DNA from: JAJZXY01 sp046706185
GTDB lineage: Archaea; Thermoplasmatota; Thermoplasmata; Sysuiplasmatales; Sysuiplasmataceae
Assembly (NCBI GenBank): GCA_046706185.1
Contig: JBJKPR010000062.1
Span: forward strand, 1 to 64,000
Reading direction: 5' to 3'
Length of the DNA stretch: 64,000 nt
Positions 36,422-46,268 of this stretch are shown piece by piece; the first letter of the stretch is position 1; the number at the start of each line of letters is the position of its first letter. Made by a program: the position numbers and the translations under genes. The notes beneath the pieces were generated by a model that was given only the letters and a program-made list of their open reading frames with translations, made no database searches and was not told the DNA's origin.

Positions 36422-37816
36422 ATGGCGACTCCTCCGGCGTACGGCAGCAAAACAATGCAGATCGAGCCCTACGGCATAGAGCACATACCGCAAGAGGAAA
36501 GACACGGCTCGCCAAGACGTCTCTTCACTCTATGGTTCGCCTCCAATGTCACCATTGGAAGCTACGCCGTAGGCTACATAGCCGTTTCCGCCTTTGCTCT
36601 CCCGCTCTACTACGCACTTGCGGCTCTCCTGGCAGCCAACCTGATCGCAGGAGTACTGCTCGGCCTCGCGAGTTCCATGGGACCCGTCTTTGGCTATCCT
36701 CAGATGGTGATCAACAGGCTCTACTTCGGAAGACGGGGAGCCTACCTCCCGGCTGGACTTCAATGGCTGAGCTCCATAGGCTGGTTTACAGTAAACGCAG
36801 TGCTGGGATCTTATGCTCTGGCGGAGCTCACTGGGATCGGTTACTACCCTTCCGCAGCGATACTGCTTGCTGCAATGGTGCTGATAGGCCTGTACGGTCA
36901 TAACTTCATACATCAGTTTGAAAAACTGATGGCGCTCGTACTTGGGGCGTTCTTCCTGGCTGCAACAGTCGTGATTATATCCCACCTCCCTCAGATAGAC
37001 AACTACGTGCCTGCTGCAGGAACGGGGAGCAGCAGCTTCGTTCCGAACCTTGTTCTTCTCGCCGGGGCAGCCCTTTCCTACCTTATGAGCTGGGGACCCT
37101 ATGCCTCAGACTACTCCAGATACCTCAGGCAGGACACGCCGATAAGGCGGTCCTTCATCAACACATTTCTGGGAGGGGTGGTAGCCTCGTTCTGGTTCGA
37201 GGCAATAGGTGCGATGGTAGCCGCATACGTATACGGAAACATACCCGGAGCCGGGGGTGTCGGCATTACGACTTCCCTGTCCATCATACTTGGACTTCTG
37301 GGCAGCGCAGGTCTTGCCGCCGTGGTGCTAGGAACGCTATCGGCCAATGCGCTGAACATATATACAAGCGCTCTCTCCTCGCTTGTGCTCGACATTAGGG
37401 TAAAGAGGTGGGTCGCAGTCATAGCGGCCGGTGCGGTAGGTGCGGCCCTGACAATGGCTGTCGGGGGCACATTCACCTCGTTTTACGAGGGGTTTCTGCT
37501 GCTGCTTGATTACTGGGTGACTCCATGGCTCGCAATTATACTGATAGACTTCTACGTTTTCAGGAGGAGGGATTTCAGGGAAGTCGCACGGGCGCCGGCG
37601 TTCGGAGTGCACGCACTGTTGAGCTACCTCATTGGGCTGGCAGCTTCCCTCCCTTTCATTTCATGGAGTTACAGCACGCTGCAGTACACAGGCTTTGTTG
37701 CGTCCGCTTATCTTGGTGGAGCAGACATAAGCTACTACATCGCCCTTGTGGTCACTGCGGCAGTGTACCTTTTCCTACGCGGAAGAAAGATGCACAACAC
37801 AGGACTGCACACTTAG
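36422..37816 (+). CDS. NCS1-family nucleobase/cation symporter
   Basis: 464 residues, about 12 membrane helices. The N-terminal GIEHIPQEERHGSPRRLFTLWFASN is a family hallmark, as is WGPYASDYSRYL in the middle. Relatives import cytosine, uracil, hydantoins or thiamine. The substrate is not predictable here. Sits alone between the CoA-binding protein and S6e. Confidence 0.9.
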   Translation: MATPPAYGSKTMQIEPYGIEHIPQEERHGSPRRLFTLWFASNVTIGSYAVGYIAVSAFALPLYYALAALLAANLIAGVLLGLASSMGPVFGYPQMVINRLYFGRRGAYLPAGLQWLSSIGWFTVNAVLGSYALAELTGIGYYPSAAILLAAMVLIGLYGHNFIHQFEKLMALVLGAFFLAATVVIISHLPQIDNYVPAAGTGSSSFVPNLVLLAGAALSYLMSWGPYASDYSRYLRQDTPIRRSFINTFLGGVVASFWFEAIGAMVAAYVYGNIPGAGGVGITTSLSIILGLLGSAGLAAVVLGTLSANALNIYTSALSSLVLDIRVKRWVAVIAAGAVGAALTMAVGGTFTSFYEGFLLLLDYWVTPWLAIILIDFYVFRRRDFREVARAPAFGVHALLSYLIGLAASLPFISWSYSTLQYTGFVASAYLGGADISYYIALVVTAAVYLFLRGRKMHNTGLHT

Positions 37817-38002
37817 GGGGTAGCGGGATGCGGGGGCGGCAGAAGGCGCACCACCCTTGCCTTCGCTTTTTCAATTGTCAGAGCCTTACGGCAGCGCAGA
37901 AACATCGGGCAGCTACCGTTCCATGCTTCTCAGTGGCACGATTGGTGAAAGGAAAAGTATAATATGCCGCTTAAATTCATGCGAATAAAGGTGCACTGAT
38001 TA

Positions 38003-38395
38003 ATGGCAGATTTCAAAGCAGTGATAAACGACCCGAAGACCGGTCAATCCTACCAGGTTGATGTTTCGGGCCCGCAGACATCCGCGCTGATCGGAAAGAA
38101 GATCGGCGAAGTGGTGGATGGCATTTACTTTAAGCTTCCAGGATACAAGCTGGAAATAACCGGGGGTTCGGACAAGGATGGTTTCGTAATGAGAAGGGAC
38201 CTTCCCGGCCAGCAAAGGGCGAAGCTCCTGCTATCTGGTGGAGTCGGTTTCAAGCCCGAGAGGAAGGGGACCAGGAAGAGAAAAACTGTCCGGGGAAACA
38301 CAATTTCTCCGTCAACAGTCCAGCTGAACCTGAAGGTCTCAGCTCCTGGACCAATGCCCCTGACCGAGATATTCCAGAAGAAGGAGAGCAAGTAA
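38003..38395 (+). CDS. rps6e: 30S ribosomal protein S6e
   Basis: 130 residues, the short archaeal form: FKAVINDPKTGQSYQVDV, YKLEITGGSDKDGFVMRRDL, KGTRKRKTVRGNTIS. The stop overlaps the aIF2-gamma ATG by one base. The S6e-aIF2gamma-PIN order is conserved in archaea. Confidence 0.96.
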   Translation: MADFKAVINDPKTGQSYQVDVSGPQTSALIGKKIGEVVDGIYFKLPGYKLEITGGSDKDGFVMRRDLPGQQRAKLLLSGGVGFKPERKGTRKRKTVRGNTISPSTVQLNLKVSAPGPMPLTEIFQKKESK

Positions 38396-39627
38396 TGCAT
38401 GCGGCCAGGCAGCCTGAAGTCAATGTTGGACTTGTTGGTCATGTCGACCATGGGAAGACGAGCCTTGTAAAGGCGATTTCTGGTGTTTCCACCGACAGGC
38501 ACTCGGAGGAGATCAGAAGAGGAATATCCATCAAGCTCGGTTACGCCGACGCTGCCATTTACAGATGCGAAGGATGCGATGAGCCCGAATGTTACGGAAC
38601 CAACCCTGCAGCAATGGACTGCAAGAAGGGAGCGGAATTTGTCAGGTCCATATCCTTCGTCGATTCGCCTGGCCATGAAACACTGATGGCTACCATGCTT
38701 TCCGGCGCCGCCATCATGGACGGTGCGCTGCTTATAATTGCAGCGAATGAGAAGTGCCCGCAGCCTCAAACAAAGGAGCACCTCATGGCGCTGGATGTTA
38801 TAGGTGTGAAAAAGGTAATAGTTGTCCAGAACAAGATAGACATAGTCACAGAGCAGCAGGCAGAGAAAAGCTATGGGGAGATAAAGGAGTTTGTAAAAGG
38901 GACAGTTGCAGAGGGCTGCCCGATCATTCCCATCAGCGCTCACCACAACATAAACCTCGATTACCTTGTATGGGCAATACAGCATTCGATCCCGACACCT
39001 GAGCGTGACCTGTCCAGGCCCGCGAGACTGTTTGTTGCAAGGTCGTTCGATGTGAATGTGCCCGGAACGCCAATCGACAGTTTGAAGGGCGGAGTTATAG
39101 GTGGCTCGATATCTCAGGGAAAAATATCTGTAGGTGACGAGCTCGAAATATCACCCGGCAGAAGAGTCGAAAGCGGCGGAAAAATAACATGGCAGCCGCT
39201 TGTCTCCACAGTAACGTCCATCCAGTCCGGCGGGTCGAAGTTCGAAACAGCGGGGCCAGGGGGCCTCATTGCAGTCGGGACGAAGCTTGACCCGGCGCTC
39301 ACGAAGTCAGACAGCCTTGTGGGAAAGATAGCAGGCAAGCCAGGCACACTGCCAACCGTTTTGAGCTCTTTTTCAATGGAAACACATCTTCTTGAAAGGG
39401 TGGTGGGAAGCGTGGAGGAGCAGAAGGTCGAGAACATAAAGACAAACGAGCCTCTGATGCTCAATGTTGGCACATCCACGACGGTTGGACTTGTCACGAG
39501 CGCAAGAAAGGAGAGCTGCGATGTTAACCTGAAGATACCACTCTGCATTGATGCCGGGCAGAGGATTGCTGTTTCGAGAAGGTTCGCCGGTAAGTGGAGG
39601 CTCATCGGCTTCGGCATTGTCCAATGA
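38395..39627 (+). CDS. eif2g: Translation initiation factor 2 subunit gamma
   Basis: 410 residues. The GTPase motifs are GHVDHGKTSL, DSPGHE and NKID; the zinc knuckle CEGCDEPECY with a later cysteine marks the gamma subunit. It binds Met-tRNAi and delivers it to the small subunit. Second in the S6e operon. Confidence 0.97.
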   Translation: MHAARQPEVNVGLVGHVDHGKTSLVKAISGVSTDRHSEEIRRGISIKLGYADAAIYRCEGCDEPECYGTNPAAMDCKKGAEFVRSISFVDSPGHETLMATMLSGAAIMDGALLIIAANEKCPQPQTKEHLMALDVIGVKKVIVVQNKIDIVTEQQAEKSYGEIKEFVKGTVAEGCPIIPISAHHNINLDYLVWAIQHSIPTPERDLSRPARLFVARSFDVNVPGTPIDSLKGGVIGGSISQGKISVGDELEISPGRRVESGGKITWQPLVSTVTSIQSGGSKFETAGPGGLIAVGTKLDPALTKSDSLVGKIAGKPGTLPTVLSSFSMETHLLERVVGSVEEQKVENIKTNEPLMLNVGTSTTVGLVTSARKESCDVNLKIPLCIDAGQRIAVSRRFAGKWRLIGFGIVQ

Positions 39628-39633
39628 ACTTGC

Positions 39634-40008
39634 ATGCGGCAGAGAGTTGTTGTCGATACAAGCGCAATCGTGTCAATCTTCGAGGAAAAAGTCAACCTTG
39701 AGCAGCAGCTCGGTGAGCTGATGGGGGAGACAACAATCGTCGTCCCGTCTGCAGTTAGGGATGAACTGTCCCTTATGAAAAGCAGCGCATCCAGAGCGGC
39801 ACTGGAACTTTCCAGGCGGTATGAGTCCTTCGAATGCAAAAAGAGGGGTGATGAGGGTGTGATCGAGGCAGCAGCGGGATCAAATGCGAATGCAGTGGTC
39901 ACGAACGATTCGATCCTCGCGGACAGGCTTGTCCTGATGGGCATGAAGGTTCTGAGGCTCAAGGGAAGGAAGAAGTTCGGCTTCTACAGGTCGGACGACG
40001 TGCAGTAA
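39634..40008 (+). CDS. PIN-domain ribonuclease-like protein (Fcf1/Utp24-like)
   Basis: 124 residues. Acidic active-site residues are D8 (VVVDTSAIV), E44, D73 and D92 (VVTNDSILADRL). The basic C-terminus and its place after aIF2-gamma match archaeal Fcf1/Utp24-like PIN proteins, which act in rRNA processing in eukaryotes. No antitoxin is adjacent, so a VapC toxin is less likely. Confidence 0.87.
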   Translation: MRQRVVVDTSAIVSIFEEKVNLEQQLGELMGETTIVVPSAVRDELSLMKSSASRAALELSRRYESFECKKRGDEGVIEAAAGSNANAVVTNDSILADRLVLMGMKVLRLKGRKKFGFYRSDDVQ

Positions 40009-40715
40009 TGATTTATCACACCTGGTTCATTCGGTCAACTGTTCGAACTGATAATATGAAAGGAGACCATGTCGGAACACTCAAACAGCTTGCAATCATG
40101 GGCGCGATGAACTCGTTCGCAGAGGTCACGACAGGGAGGCTTGGTGAATCACTCGGGATGAGCCAGCAGGCGGCCTCGAAGGAGATACTCAAACTGGCAG
40201 AGCTGAAGCTCATTGAAAGGCAGATAGGGCAGAAGGGACAGAAGCTGACTATCACCAGGACAGGGCAGGAGCTGCTGAAAAGGGAATACCTTGAATACAA
40301 GCTTCTCTTCGAGCCTGCGAAGAGAATGCAGATACACGGAACCGTATTCAGCGGCCTTGGCGAGGGCAGTTACTACATTTCACAGTCGAAGTACAAGCAG
40401 CAGTTTGCGAAGAAGCTGATGTTCACCCCGTTCGAGGGCACACTCAACATAAGGGTGACGGCAGCTGATATGCCTCTTTTTGAAACGCTCACTTACTCCG
40501 AAGGCATAAGGATAGACGGGTTTGTCAGCAAGGGAAGGACATTCGGTGACGTGAAATGCTTTCTTGCAATGATTCAGGGGGTGGAATGCTCGGTGATAAT
40601 ACCAGTCAGGACGCATTACACGGACGTGATGGAGGTCATCGCAAGCAGGCACCTCAGATCACATCTGTCCCTCAATGACGGAGACGCGGTCGAGATCGAT
40701 GTTTCACTCGCCTGA
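40008..40715 (+). CDS. ribK: CTP-dependent riboflavin kinase with N-terminal helix-turn-helix
   Basis: 235 residues, or 219 if started at ATG 40056. An N-terminal winged-helix domain (TTGRLGESLGMSQQAASKEIL) precedes the DUF120 kinase with FSGLGEGSYYIS, TPFEGTLNIRV and RTHYTDVMEVIASRHLRS. Archaeal RibK uses CTP to make FMN; the fused DNA-binding domain suggests it also regulates. The start at 40008 overlaps the PIN stop as TAATG. Confidence 0.93.
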   Translation: MIYHTWFIRSTVRTDNMKGDHVGTLKQLAIMGAMNSFAEVTTGRLGESLGMSQQAASKEILKLAELKLIERQIGQKGQKLTITRTGQELLKREYLEYKLLFEPAKRMQIHGTVFSGLGEGSYYISQSKYKQQFAKKLMFTPFEGTLNIRVTAADMPLFETLTYSEGIRIDGFVSKGRTFGDVKCFLAMIQGVECSVIIPVRTHYTDVMEVIASRHLRSHLSLNDGDAVEIDVSLA

Positions 40716-41552
40716 TCAGAATTTCGATGCAACATAGTCGAATGCAGAATCGAATACAAGCCTGCCGTCGCCATGCATGCCGCCAGAGAGTTCTCCCCGT
40801 GTCCAGTCCGAATGAAGGTAGCGCCAGTAGGTCCTCTCCGGGTGGGGCATGAGGCCTAGGACCACACCTGTGTCGTCCGTAATGCCTGCGATATTGTGAA
40901 CGCTGCCGTTCGGGTTCCACGGATAGCCTGCGAAGTTACCCCTGTCGTCGACATACCTGAACACGATTTCGTCCTGTTCCTCAAGCTTCGCCACCCACTC
41001 ATCAGATTTCCCTGGCGGGAAAGTAAGCTTTCCCTCGCCATGAGCAGTGGGGACAGACAGGACTGTTCCTGTGGGAATGCGCCTGGTGAACACACAGTGT
41101 CCCCTGTTTACATTCTTCAGGTAGGCGGGTCTGCACTCGTATCTTGTCGAAAGATTTGTAGCCAGCGCGGCTCTGGGAAGCATCTCCCCCTTTTCCCCCC
41201 CGGCAGGAAGTATGCCGAGCTCCACCAGAACCTGGAACCCGTTGCATATGCCCAGCACAGGCCGGCCGTCGTCAATGAATTGCAGGAACTCCCTGCCTAT
41301 TGAGCTCTTGATCCTCGATGCAAAAATCGCCCCTGCCCTGACATAATCGCCCGCCGAAAAACCGCCGGGCATGACAAGCATGTGGTAATCCATGAGGGAT
41401 CTACGCATGTGTGGATTGCACCGCCCCTCAAGCTGCTTCAGATGTATCAGTTCTGCCTTGGCACCGGAACTTCTGGCAGCTGAGGCCGATTCCTCTGCCA
41501 TGTTTGTCCCTTCTATTCGAAGAACGGCCACCCTTATATCGGAAATTTTCAA
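40716..41552 (-). CDS. purQ: Phosphoribosylformylglycinamidine synthase, glutaminase subunit PurQ
   Basis: 278 residues from TTG 41552. Nucleophile cysteine in LGICNGFQVL and the His-Glu pair in MPHPERT form the amidotransferase triad, supplying ammonia to PurL. The TTG overlaps the PurL stop (TTGA) and gives MKISDIRVAVLRIEGTN, the expected N-terminus; ATGs at 41573 and 41588 are alternatives that would overlap PurL further. Slightly longer than usual at the C-terminal half. Confidence 0.93.
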   Translation of the reverse strand: MKISDIRVAVLRIEGTNMAEESASAARSSGAKAELIHLKQLEGRCNPHMRRSLMDYHMLVMPGGFSAGDYVRAGAIFASRIKSSIGREFLQFIDDGRPVLGICNGFQVLVELGILPAGGEKGEMLPRAALATNLSTRYECRPAYLKNVNRGHCVFTRRIPTGTVLSVPTAHGEGKLTFPPGKSDEWVAKLEEQDEIVFRYVDDRGNFAGYPWNPNGSVHNIAGITDDTGVVLGLMPHPERTYWRYLHSDWTRGELSGGMHGDGRLVFDSAFDYVASKF

Positions 41553-43879
41553 GCGGATCCCATCCTTCTCCATATTGGTGACTGCCATATTTTCCTGAGA
41601 TAGCCCACATCCTGGCTGTACCTGACATTGCCGTTCTCCATAATTGTGAACTTGGAACTCCCTGTAGTTCCAAGCAGCTTTGCATGCTGACCGAACATGG
41701 AGGCGATCTTCTCGCTGTTCCTGGGGAGCACTTCCACAAGCCACCTCGTCGGGGCCTCTGAGAAGAGTTTCGCCCTCACATCGGCCTGGCCCAGCTCTGT
41801 CATGTCGAGCAGCAGGCCCGCATTACCGCCGAAGGACATCTCTGCAGCGCATGCGAGCAATCCCCCCTGGGAGACATCGTGGCATGCCAGTATAAGCCCC
41901 TCCGATATCGCCTTCTGGAGCAGAGATGACAGGGAGCTGAGCCGCTTCAGGTCAACGGGTGCGAAATCTATGTCACCCGTCCTGTAGATCCTCGAAAGCT
42001 CCGAACAGCCGAGCCTGTTGTCCTGCTTTCCTATGAGGTACAGGTAGCTTCCGTCTCTCTTTATATCGGATGTGACTGCCTTCCTTACATCCTTCATCAG
42101 ACCGACGCCCATCAACGAAAGTGTCGGCAGTATAGGCCCCCTTTCACCGTCGTTGTAGAAACTGACATTGCCCGAGGGGACGGCGATATTCATGTGTGAA
42201 GCGGCGTCAGACATGCCTCTCACAGTCTCGTAGAATTCCCACATTGCCTGCGGCCTCTCCGGGTTGCCGAAGTTGAGGCAGTTGGTCATTGAGTCGGGCT
42301 TTGCCCCGACGGAAGTCAGCTGCCTGCAAAGCTCATCCACGGCGGCAACCGCGCCCTGGTACGGGTCCACCAGCGAAAGCCACGGCTGGGATGAGACAGC
42401 AATCGCAAGCCCTTTCCAGCTGTCCTCGAGCGGTTTGAGCAAAGAAGCATCGCCGTGGGAAAGGTGTCCCGGAATGCCTTGAAGCGGCTTGATCACTGTC
42501 TTCCCGCCCACCTCGTAATCATACATATGGACGACCCAGTCTCTGCTTGACATGTTGATATCCGAAAGAATCCTGTCAACCATGACGTCAAGCCCGTCCA
42601 GAAGGTCAAGCGACTTCACCTTCTGCCTGTCGACCTTCCTCTTCTGCAGCGGTCTGCTGTATTCGGGCGACTTGACTGAGAACGAGGTGTCGAGATCCAC
42701 AATAGTCCTGCCCTGATGGGTCACAACTACCCTGCCTCCGGCCTCTACCTTTCCGATTTTAGCCGCCCTCACATCCCAGAAATCGAACACTTCCAGCACC
42801 CTGGGCAGGTGCTTCTCGGAGACCGAAAGAAGCATCCTTTCCTGCGATTCAGAGACCCATATCTCCCACGGCAGCATCCCCTTCTCCCTGAGAGGGATGC
42901 TGTCTATATCAATCACCGCGCCGAAATGGCCGGAGGATGCCATCTCGCCCACCACAGCGGAAAGCCCTCCGCCGCCAAGGTCCTTCATCGAATCGATCAT
43001 TTTCTCGTCAGTGAGCTGCAGCACTGCGTTGATAAGCGGCTCCTTTGTTATCGGGTCGCCAAGCTGCACCGCCCCTCTGTCACTTTCGTGCGACGCCGCG
43101 GTCAGTATCTGTGATGCAAAGTTGACGCCATGAATGCCGTCCCTTCCAGTCAACCCCCCTGCCATGACGATTGCGTTGCCCTTCCGCCTGAACGAATTCC
43201 CGACTATCTTCTCCTTCCTGCCGAAGCCGACGCATCCTGCATTGACAACACAGTTGGAAAGATATCTTTCGTCAAACCAGACGCCGCCGGAGACTGTTGG
43301 AACGCCTATCCTGTTGCCATAGTCCCTGATACCCGCCACCACACCCGCGAAGAGGTACTTTGGATGCTTTTCACCTGGAGAAAGATCCTTCAAGGGAGTG
43401 TCCAGGTCGCCAAAGAAAAGAGGGTCTGCAAGAGCTATGGGTTTCGTTCCCATGCACAGTACATCGCGCACTATGCCACCTATGCCTGTTCCCGCACCCC
43501 CGTACGGTTCGATGGCACTTGGATGGTTGTGGCTCTCCATCTTCAGTGAATAGACATGGGAATCGTCGAATTCCATCACGCCAGCGTCTCCAGTTGCATA
43601 TGCCCTCTTTCCGAGTGGAAACACAAAGCGCCTTAACACAGGCTTCGACGTCTTGTAGCTGCAGTGTTCGCTCCACGCCTGAGCGATTGAATGAAGTTCG
43701 ATATCTGTAGGGTCCCTTCCAAGCGACTTGAAATACGACTGGATTCTCTTCATCTCGTCTGCAGTCATACCCAGACGCATCGTGTCCTCTATCTGCATCA
43801 TTTCTTTTTCAGACGCATCAACAAGCCTGACGGTCTGGACGTCCGGTATCCCACTTTCCTCAAACAGAGAGCCGCTCAT
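41549..43879 (-). CDS. purL: Phosphoribosylformylglycinamidine synthase PurL
   Basis: 776 residues of the small, separate-subunit type. Conserved SEHCSYKTSKP near residue 70, SHNHPSAIEPYGGAGTGIGG near 115, DLGGGGLS and CLNFGNPERPQ. It carries out the fourth step of purine synthesis with PurQ and PurS. Order on this strand is PurS-PurL-PurQ, consistent with one operon. Confidence 0.96.
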   Translation of the reverse strand: MSGSLFEESGIPDVQTVRLVDASEKEMMQIEDTMRLGMTADEMKRIQSYFKSLGRDPTDIELHSIAQAWSEHCSYKTSKPVLRRFVFPLGKRAYATGDAGVMEFDDSHVYSLKMESHNHPSAIEPYGGAGTGIGGIVRDVLCMGTKPIALADPLFFGDLDTPLKDLSPGEKHPKYLFAGVVAGIRDYGNRIGVPTVSGGVWFDERYLSNCVVNAGCVGFGRKEKIVGNSFRRKGNAIVMAGGLTGRDGIHGVNFASQILTAASHESDRGAVQLGDPITKEPLINAVLQLTDEKMIDSMKDLGGGGLSAVVGEMASSGHFGAVIDIDSIPLREKGMLPWEIWVSESQERMLLSVSEKHLPRVLEVFDFWDVRAAKIGKVEAGGRVVVTHQGRTIVDLDTSFSVKSPEYSRPLQKRKVDRQKVKSLDLLDGLDVMVDRILSDINMSSRDWVVHMYDYEVGGKTVIKPLQGIPGHLSHGDASLLKPLEDSWKGLAIAVSSQPWLSLVDPYQGAVAAVDELCRQLTSVGAKPDSMTNCLNFGNPERPQAMWEFYETVRGMSDAASHMNIAVPSGNVSFYNDGERGPILPTLSLMGVGLMKDVRKAVTSDIKRDGSYLYLIGKQDNRLGCSELSRIYRTGDIDFAPVDLKRLSSLSSLLQKAISEGLILACHDVSQGGLLACAAEMSFGGNAGLLLDMTELGQADVRAKLFSEAPTRWLVEVLPRNSEKIASMFGQHAKLLGTTGSSKFTIMENGNVRYSQDVGYLRKIWQSPIWRRMGSA

Positions 43880-43896
43880 CTCATTTCCCGATTCCC

Positions 43897-44151
43897 TTAT
43901 TGTTCATCAATCAACCTGTATGCGTAATTGTGTATAGCCGGGTTGGCGAGCAACCTTCTGCATATCTCCTCGACTTCCCTCGCAGCAGTCTCGCTGCTTC
44001 CCTCCATTGAAACTGTATAGAGCTTGGAAAACGAAACATGCTTTATATCCTCGAAGCCAAGAAGCTGCAGCGTCTTCCTTGTGTTCTCCCCTTCAGGGTC
44101 AACTATCCCCTCCTTAAGTGTGATTCTGACCTCAAATACAGGCATTTTCAC
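43897..44151 (-). CDS. purS: PurS subunit of FGAM synthase
   Basis: 84 residues: FEVRITLKEGIVDPEGENTRKTLQLLGF and the C-terminal RRLLANPAIHNYAY match PurS, the small dimer that bridges PurQ and PurL. It leads the operon and ends 17 bases before PurL. Confidence 0.95.
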   Translation of the reverse strand: MKMPVFEVRITLKEGIVDPEGENTRKTLQLLGFEDIKHVSFSKLYTVSMEGSSETAAREVEEICRRLLANPAIHNYAYRLIDEQ

Positions 44152-44216
44152 TCAACTGTTCTGGAATATCGGTCTGTATTTAAATGAATATCACTGACAG
44201 AGGTGGCGGCACCGGC

Positions 44217-45449
44217 TCACACAACCAGCTCCCTGTGCTCCCGCTCCACAAACCGGGTGCGCCTGATCCCGAGCATTATGACAAGGGACACCAGCCCGAA
44301 CATATCGAGAGCAAGCCATACTGCAATGCTGCTTCCAAAGAGCAGGTAAAGGAAGAAAGAGCCGACAGCGGGTCCGAGTGCTCTCCCTGCAGAATTGGAC
44401 ATGCCGTTGAAAGCCATGTATCTGCCAACCTTGTCGGAGGGCGCGATCCTCGATACTATGCTGGAGATGGTCGGAGTGGTGAAATTCTCGCCCAATGTGA
44501 TTATCACCATGTCAAGCATGAGAGCAGATAGGGATGTTGAAAAACCAACCATGAGGTAACCGACCATGTAGATGAGTATGCCCGCGATTATTCCGTCGAC
44601 CTCCCTCAGCCTGAGAACAAGAGAGGTTATCGGGAACTGGCCAAGAACAACAACGATCCCGTTAACAGCGAATATGTAGCCTACCATGTTGCTCTCTATG
44701 TTTGCTTTCAGCGTCGCATATAGCGGGAGTGTTACTGAAAACTGGGATGTGAGTATCATGAGAAGGAATGTCCCGGCGGAAAAGACAAAGAGTGCTGCGT
44801 CGACGACTATGAAATCGGTGAAGCGACGGCCCGCCCTTGCTCTGTTCTGGCTCTTCCCCGGTTCACTCAGAAGTGCGATGATGAGAAAAAGCTGGATTAA
44901 GAGTGTGACCTCAACGACGAGGAATATCCAGACTACACCTGCATCGAATATCTGCGAACCTATCAGCGGACCCACGGCCCAGCCAACGTTCGCCATTATC
45001 CTGTAGATAGCGTAACCTCTTTCGCGGTCAGAACCGCCCGTAACGTCCGAAACTGCCGCCGTGGCGGCAGGAAAAAGGAGGCCGCCGGAAAAGGATGTCG
45101 CAACAAAAAGGACTGCGATCAGGACAAGTGAGCCCCTGAAAACAAGGGCAAGTATTATGCCCATGTAAATCAGAATGCCCAGAAGACTGCCGAGCATCAT
45201 TGTGTGTTTTCTCCCGGAGAAATCAGCCATGTGCCCGCCTATGATCTGACAGAAAGTGGATGCTACAGCGAGCGCACCGAATATGATGCCTACGATGTAC
45301 ACAGGGACATTCAGATCCTGATTGAAGAAAATCGCCATGAATGGCCATGTCGCCCCGAAGCCTATCGACCTTATCATCACGACTGATCCGATGGACCAGA
45401 GCTGCCTGTTGCCAAGCAGCAGAGAGGCACTTACTTTCGAATAATCCAT
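44217..45449 (-). CDS. Major facilitator superfamily transporter
   Basis: 410 residues, 12 predicted membrane helices. The loop between helices 2 and 3 reads GGHMADFSGRKHTM, the MFS signature. Drug or metabolite efflux is typical of this subgroup, but the substrate is unknown. Convergence: none; the purine operon lies downstream on the same strand after 66 bases, with its own promoter region. Confidence 0.88.
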   Translation of the reverse strand: MDYSKVSASLLLGNRQLWSIGSVVMIRSIGFGATWPFMAIFFNQDLNVPVYIVGIIFGALAVASTFCQIIGGHMADFSGRKHTMMLGSLLGILIYMGIILALVFRGSLVLIAVLFVATSFSGGLLFPAATAAVSDVTGGSDRERGYAIYRIMANVGWAVGPLIGSQIFDAGVVWIFLVVEVTLLIQLFLIIALLSEPGKSQNRARAGRRFTDFIVVDAALFVFSAGTFLLMILTSQFSVTLPLYATLKANIESNMVGYIFAVNGIVVVLGQFPITSLVLRLREVDGIIAGILIYMVGYLMVGFSTSLSALMLDMVIITLGENFTTPTISSIVSRIAPSDKVGRYMAFNGMSNSAGRALGPAVGSFFLYLLFGSSIAVWLALDMFGLVSLVIMLGIRRTRFVEREHRELVV

Positions 45450-45597
45450 ACGCTAGACTGCTCCCGGCAAGACGTCAGACCGACGCGTTGTTCTTAACAA
45501 AACAATGACTTCGTTCTCCTCTTGGAATCGCATCTTGTGCTAACGAACAGTCCATCAATAAGTATGTTGCGCACTGCGTGCTGTCTGCCATGCTGAG

Positions 45598-46227
45598 TCA
45601 GAGCGTGTGGACTACAGCGACTATCCCCGAGATTATGAACTGAACAGCCAGAGCAGCAAGCAGTATTCCCTCAATGCGGGAGAACGCCATCGCTCCCATC
45701 CTTCCTAGCCTGTTGAATAAAGGAGCGGAGTATACGAGCGCCACATACGATGATACAGCCGTGATGACAATAGCGACTATGACGAACAGTTCGTTGACAA
45801 CGGAGTGTGCCTCGCCGGAGAATATTATAACCGTTGTAATGGCCCCCGGTCCCGCAAAAAGAGGTATGCCGAGAGGGACAACTCCTATCGACTCCCTCTC
45901 CAGTGCCTCATCCCTGTCCTCCTTGGATGTTTTGGATCTGGGCGTTTCGCCATGAAGCATCGAGAACGAGGTTGAGAAAAGGAGTATGCCGCCCGCTATC
46001 TCAAATGCAGGCAGTGATATGCCGTATATTTCGAATATGAAGGAGCCCAAAAGGCCGAAAAGCACGAGGGCTCCGAGTGTCACCCAGAAGATTTTCATTA
46101 TCACGTTGTGCTTTGTCTTCTCGTCGTAGCCTATGGTCAGGGAATAGAAAATCGGGACGTTGCCTATTGGATTGACAACAACGAAAACTGAAGCGATTGA
46201 GGCTGCAAGAAAGTCGAAGTCAACCAT
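45598..46227 (-). CDS. MarC-family integral membrane protein
   Basis: 209 residues, about six helices, with the family phrases FVVVNPIGNVPIFYSLT, PAFEIAGGILLF and VPLGIPLFAGPGAITTVI. MarC proteins are widespread but their function is unproven. The charged loop between helices 3 and 4 is rich in Glu/Arg. Confidence 0.92.
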   Translation of the reverse strand: MVDFDFLAASIASVFVVVNPIGNVPIFYSLTIGYDEKTKHNVIMKIFWVTLGALVLFGLLGSFIFEIYGISLPAFEIAGGILLFSTSFSMLHGETPRSKTSKEDRDEALERESIGVVPLGIPLFAGPGAITTVIIFSGEAHSVVNELFVIVAIVITAVSSYVALVYSAPLFNRLGRMGAMAFSRIEGILLAALAVQFIISGIVAVVHTL

Positions 46228-46268
46228 TGAGTCACCATGTCCGATTGTCTCAGTTGATTGTTCAAAGA

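Noticed and set aside
38125..39962. Long minus-strand frames (over 280 codons) opposite S6e, aIF2-gamma and the PIN gene
   Set aside because: The plus-strand genes are unmistakable; the opposite frames have Ser/Leu-rich shadow composition.
39634..40008. VapC toxin of a toxin-antitoxin pair
   Set aside because: No antitoxin gene adjoins it, and its place after aIF2-gamma is the conserved site of the Fcf1/Utp24-like PIN protein.
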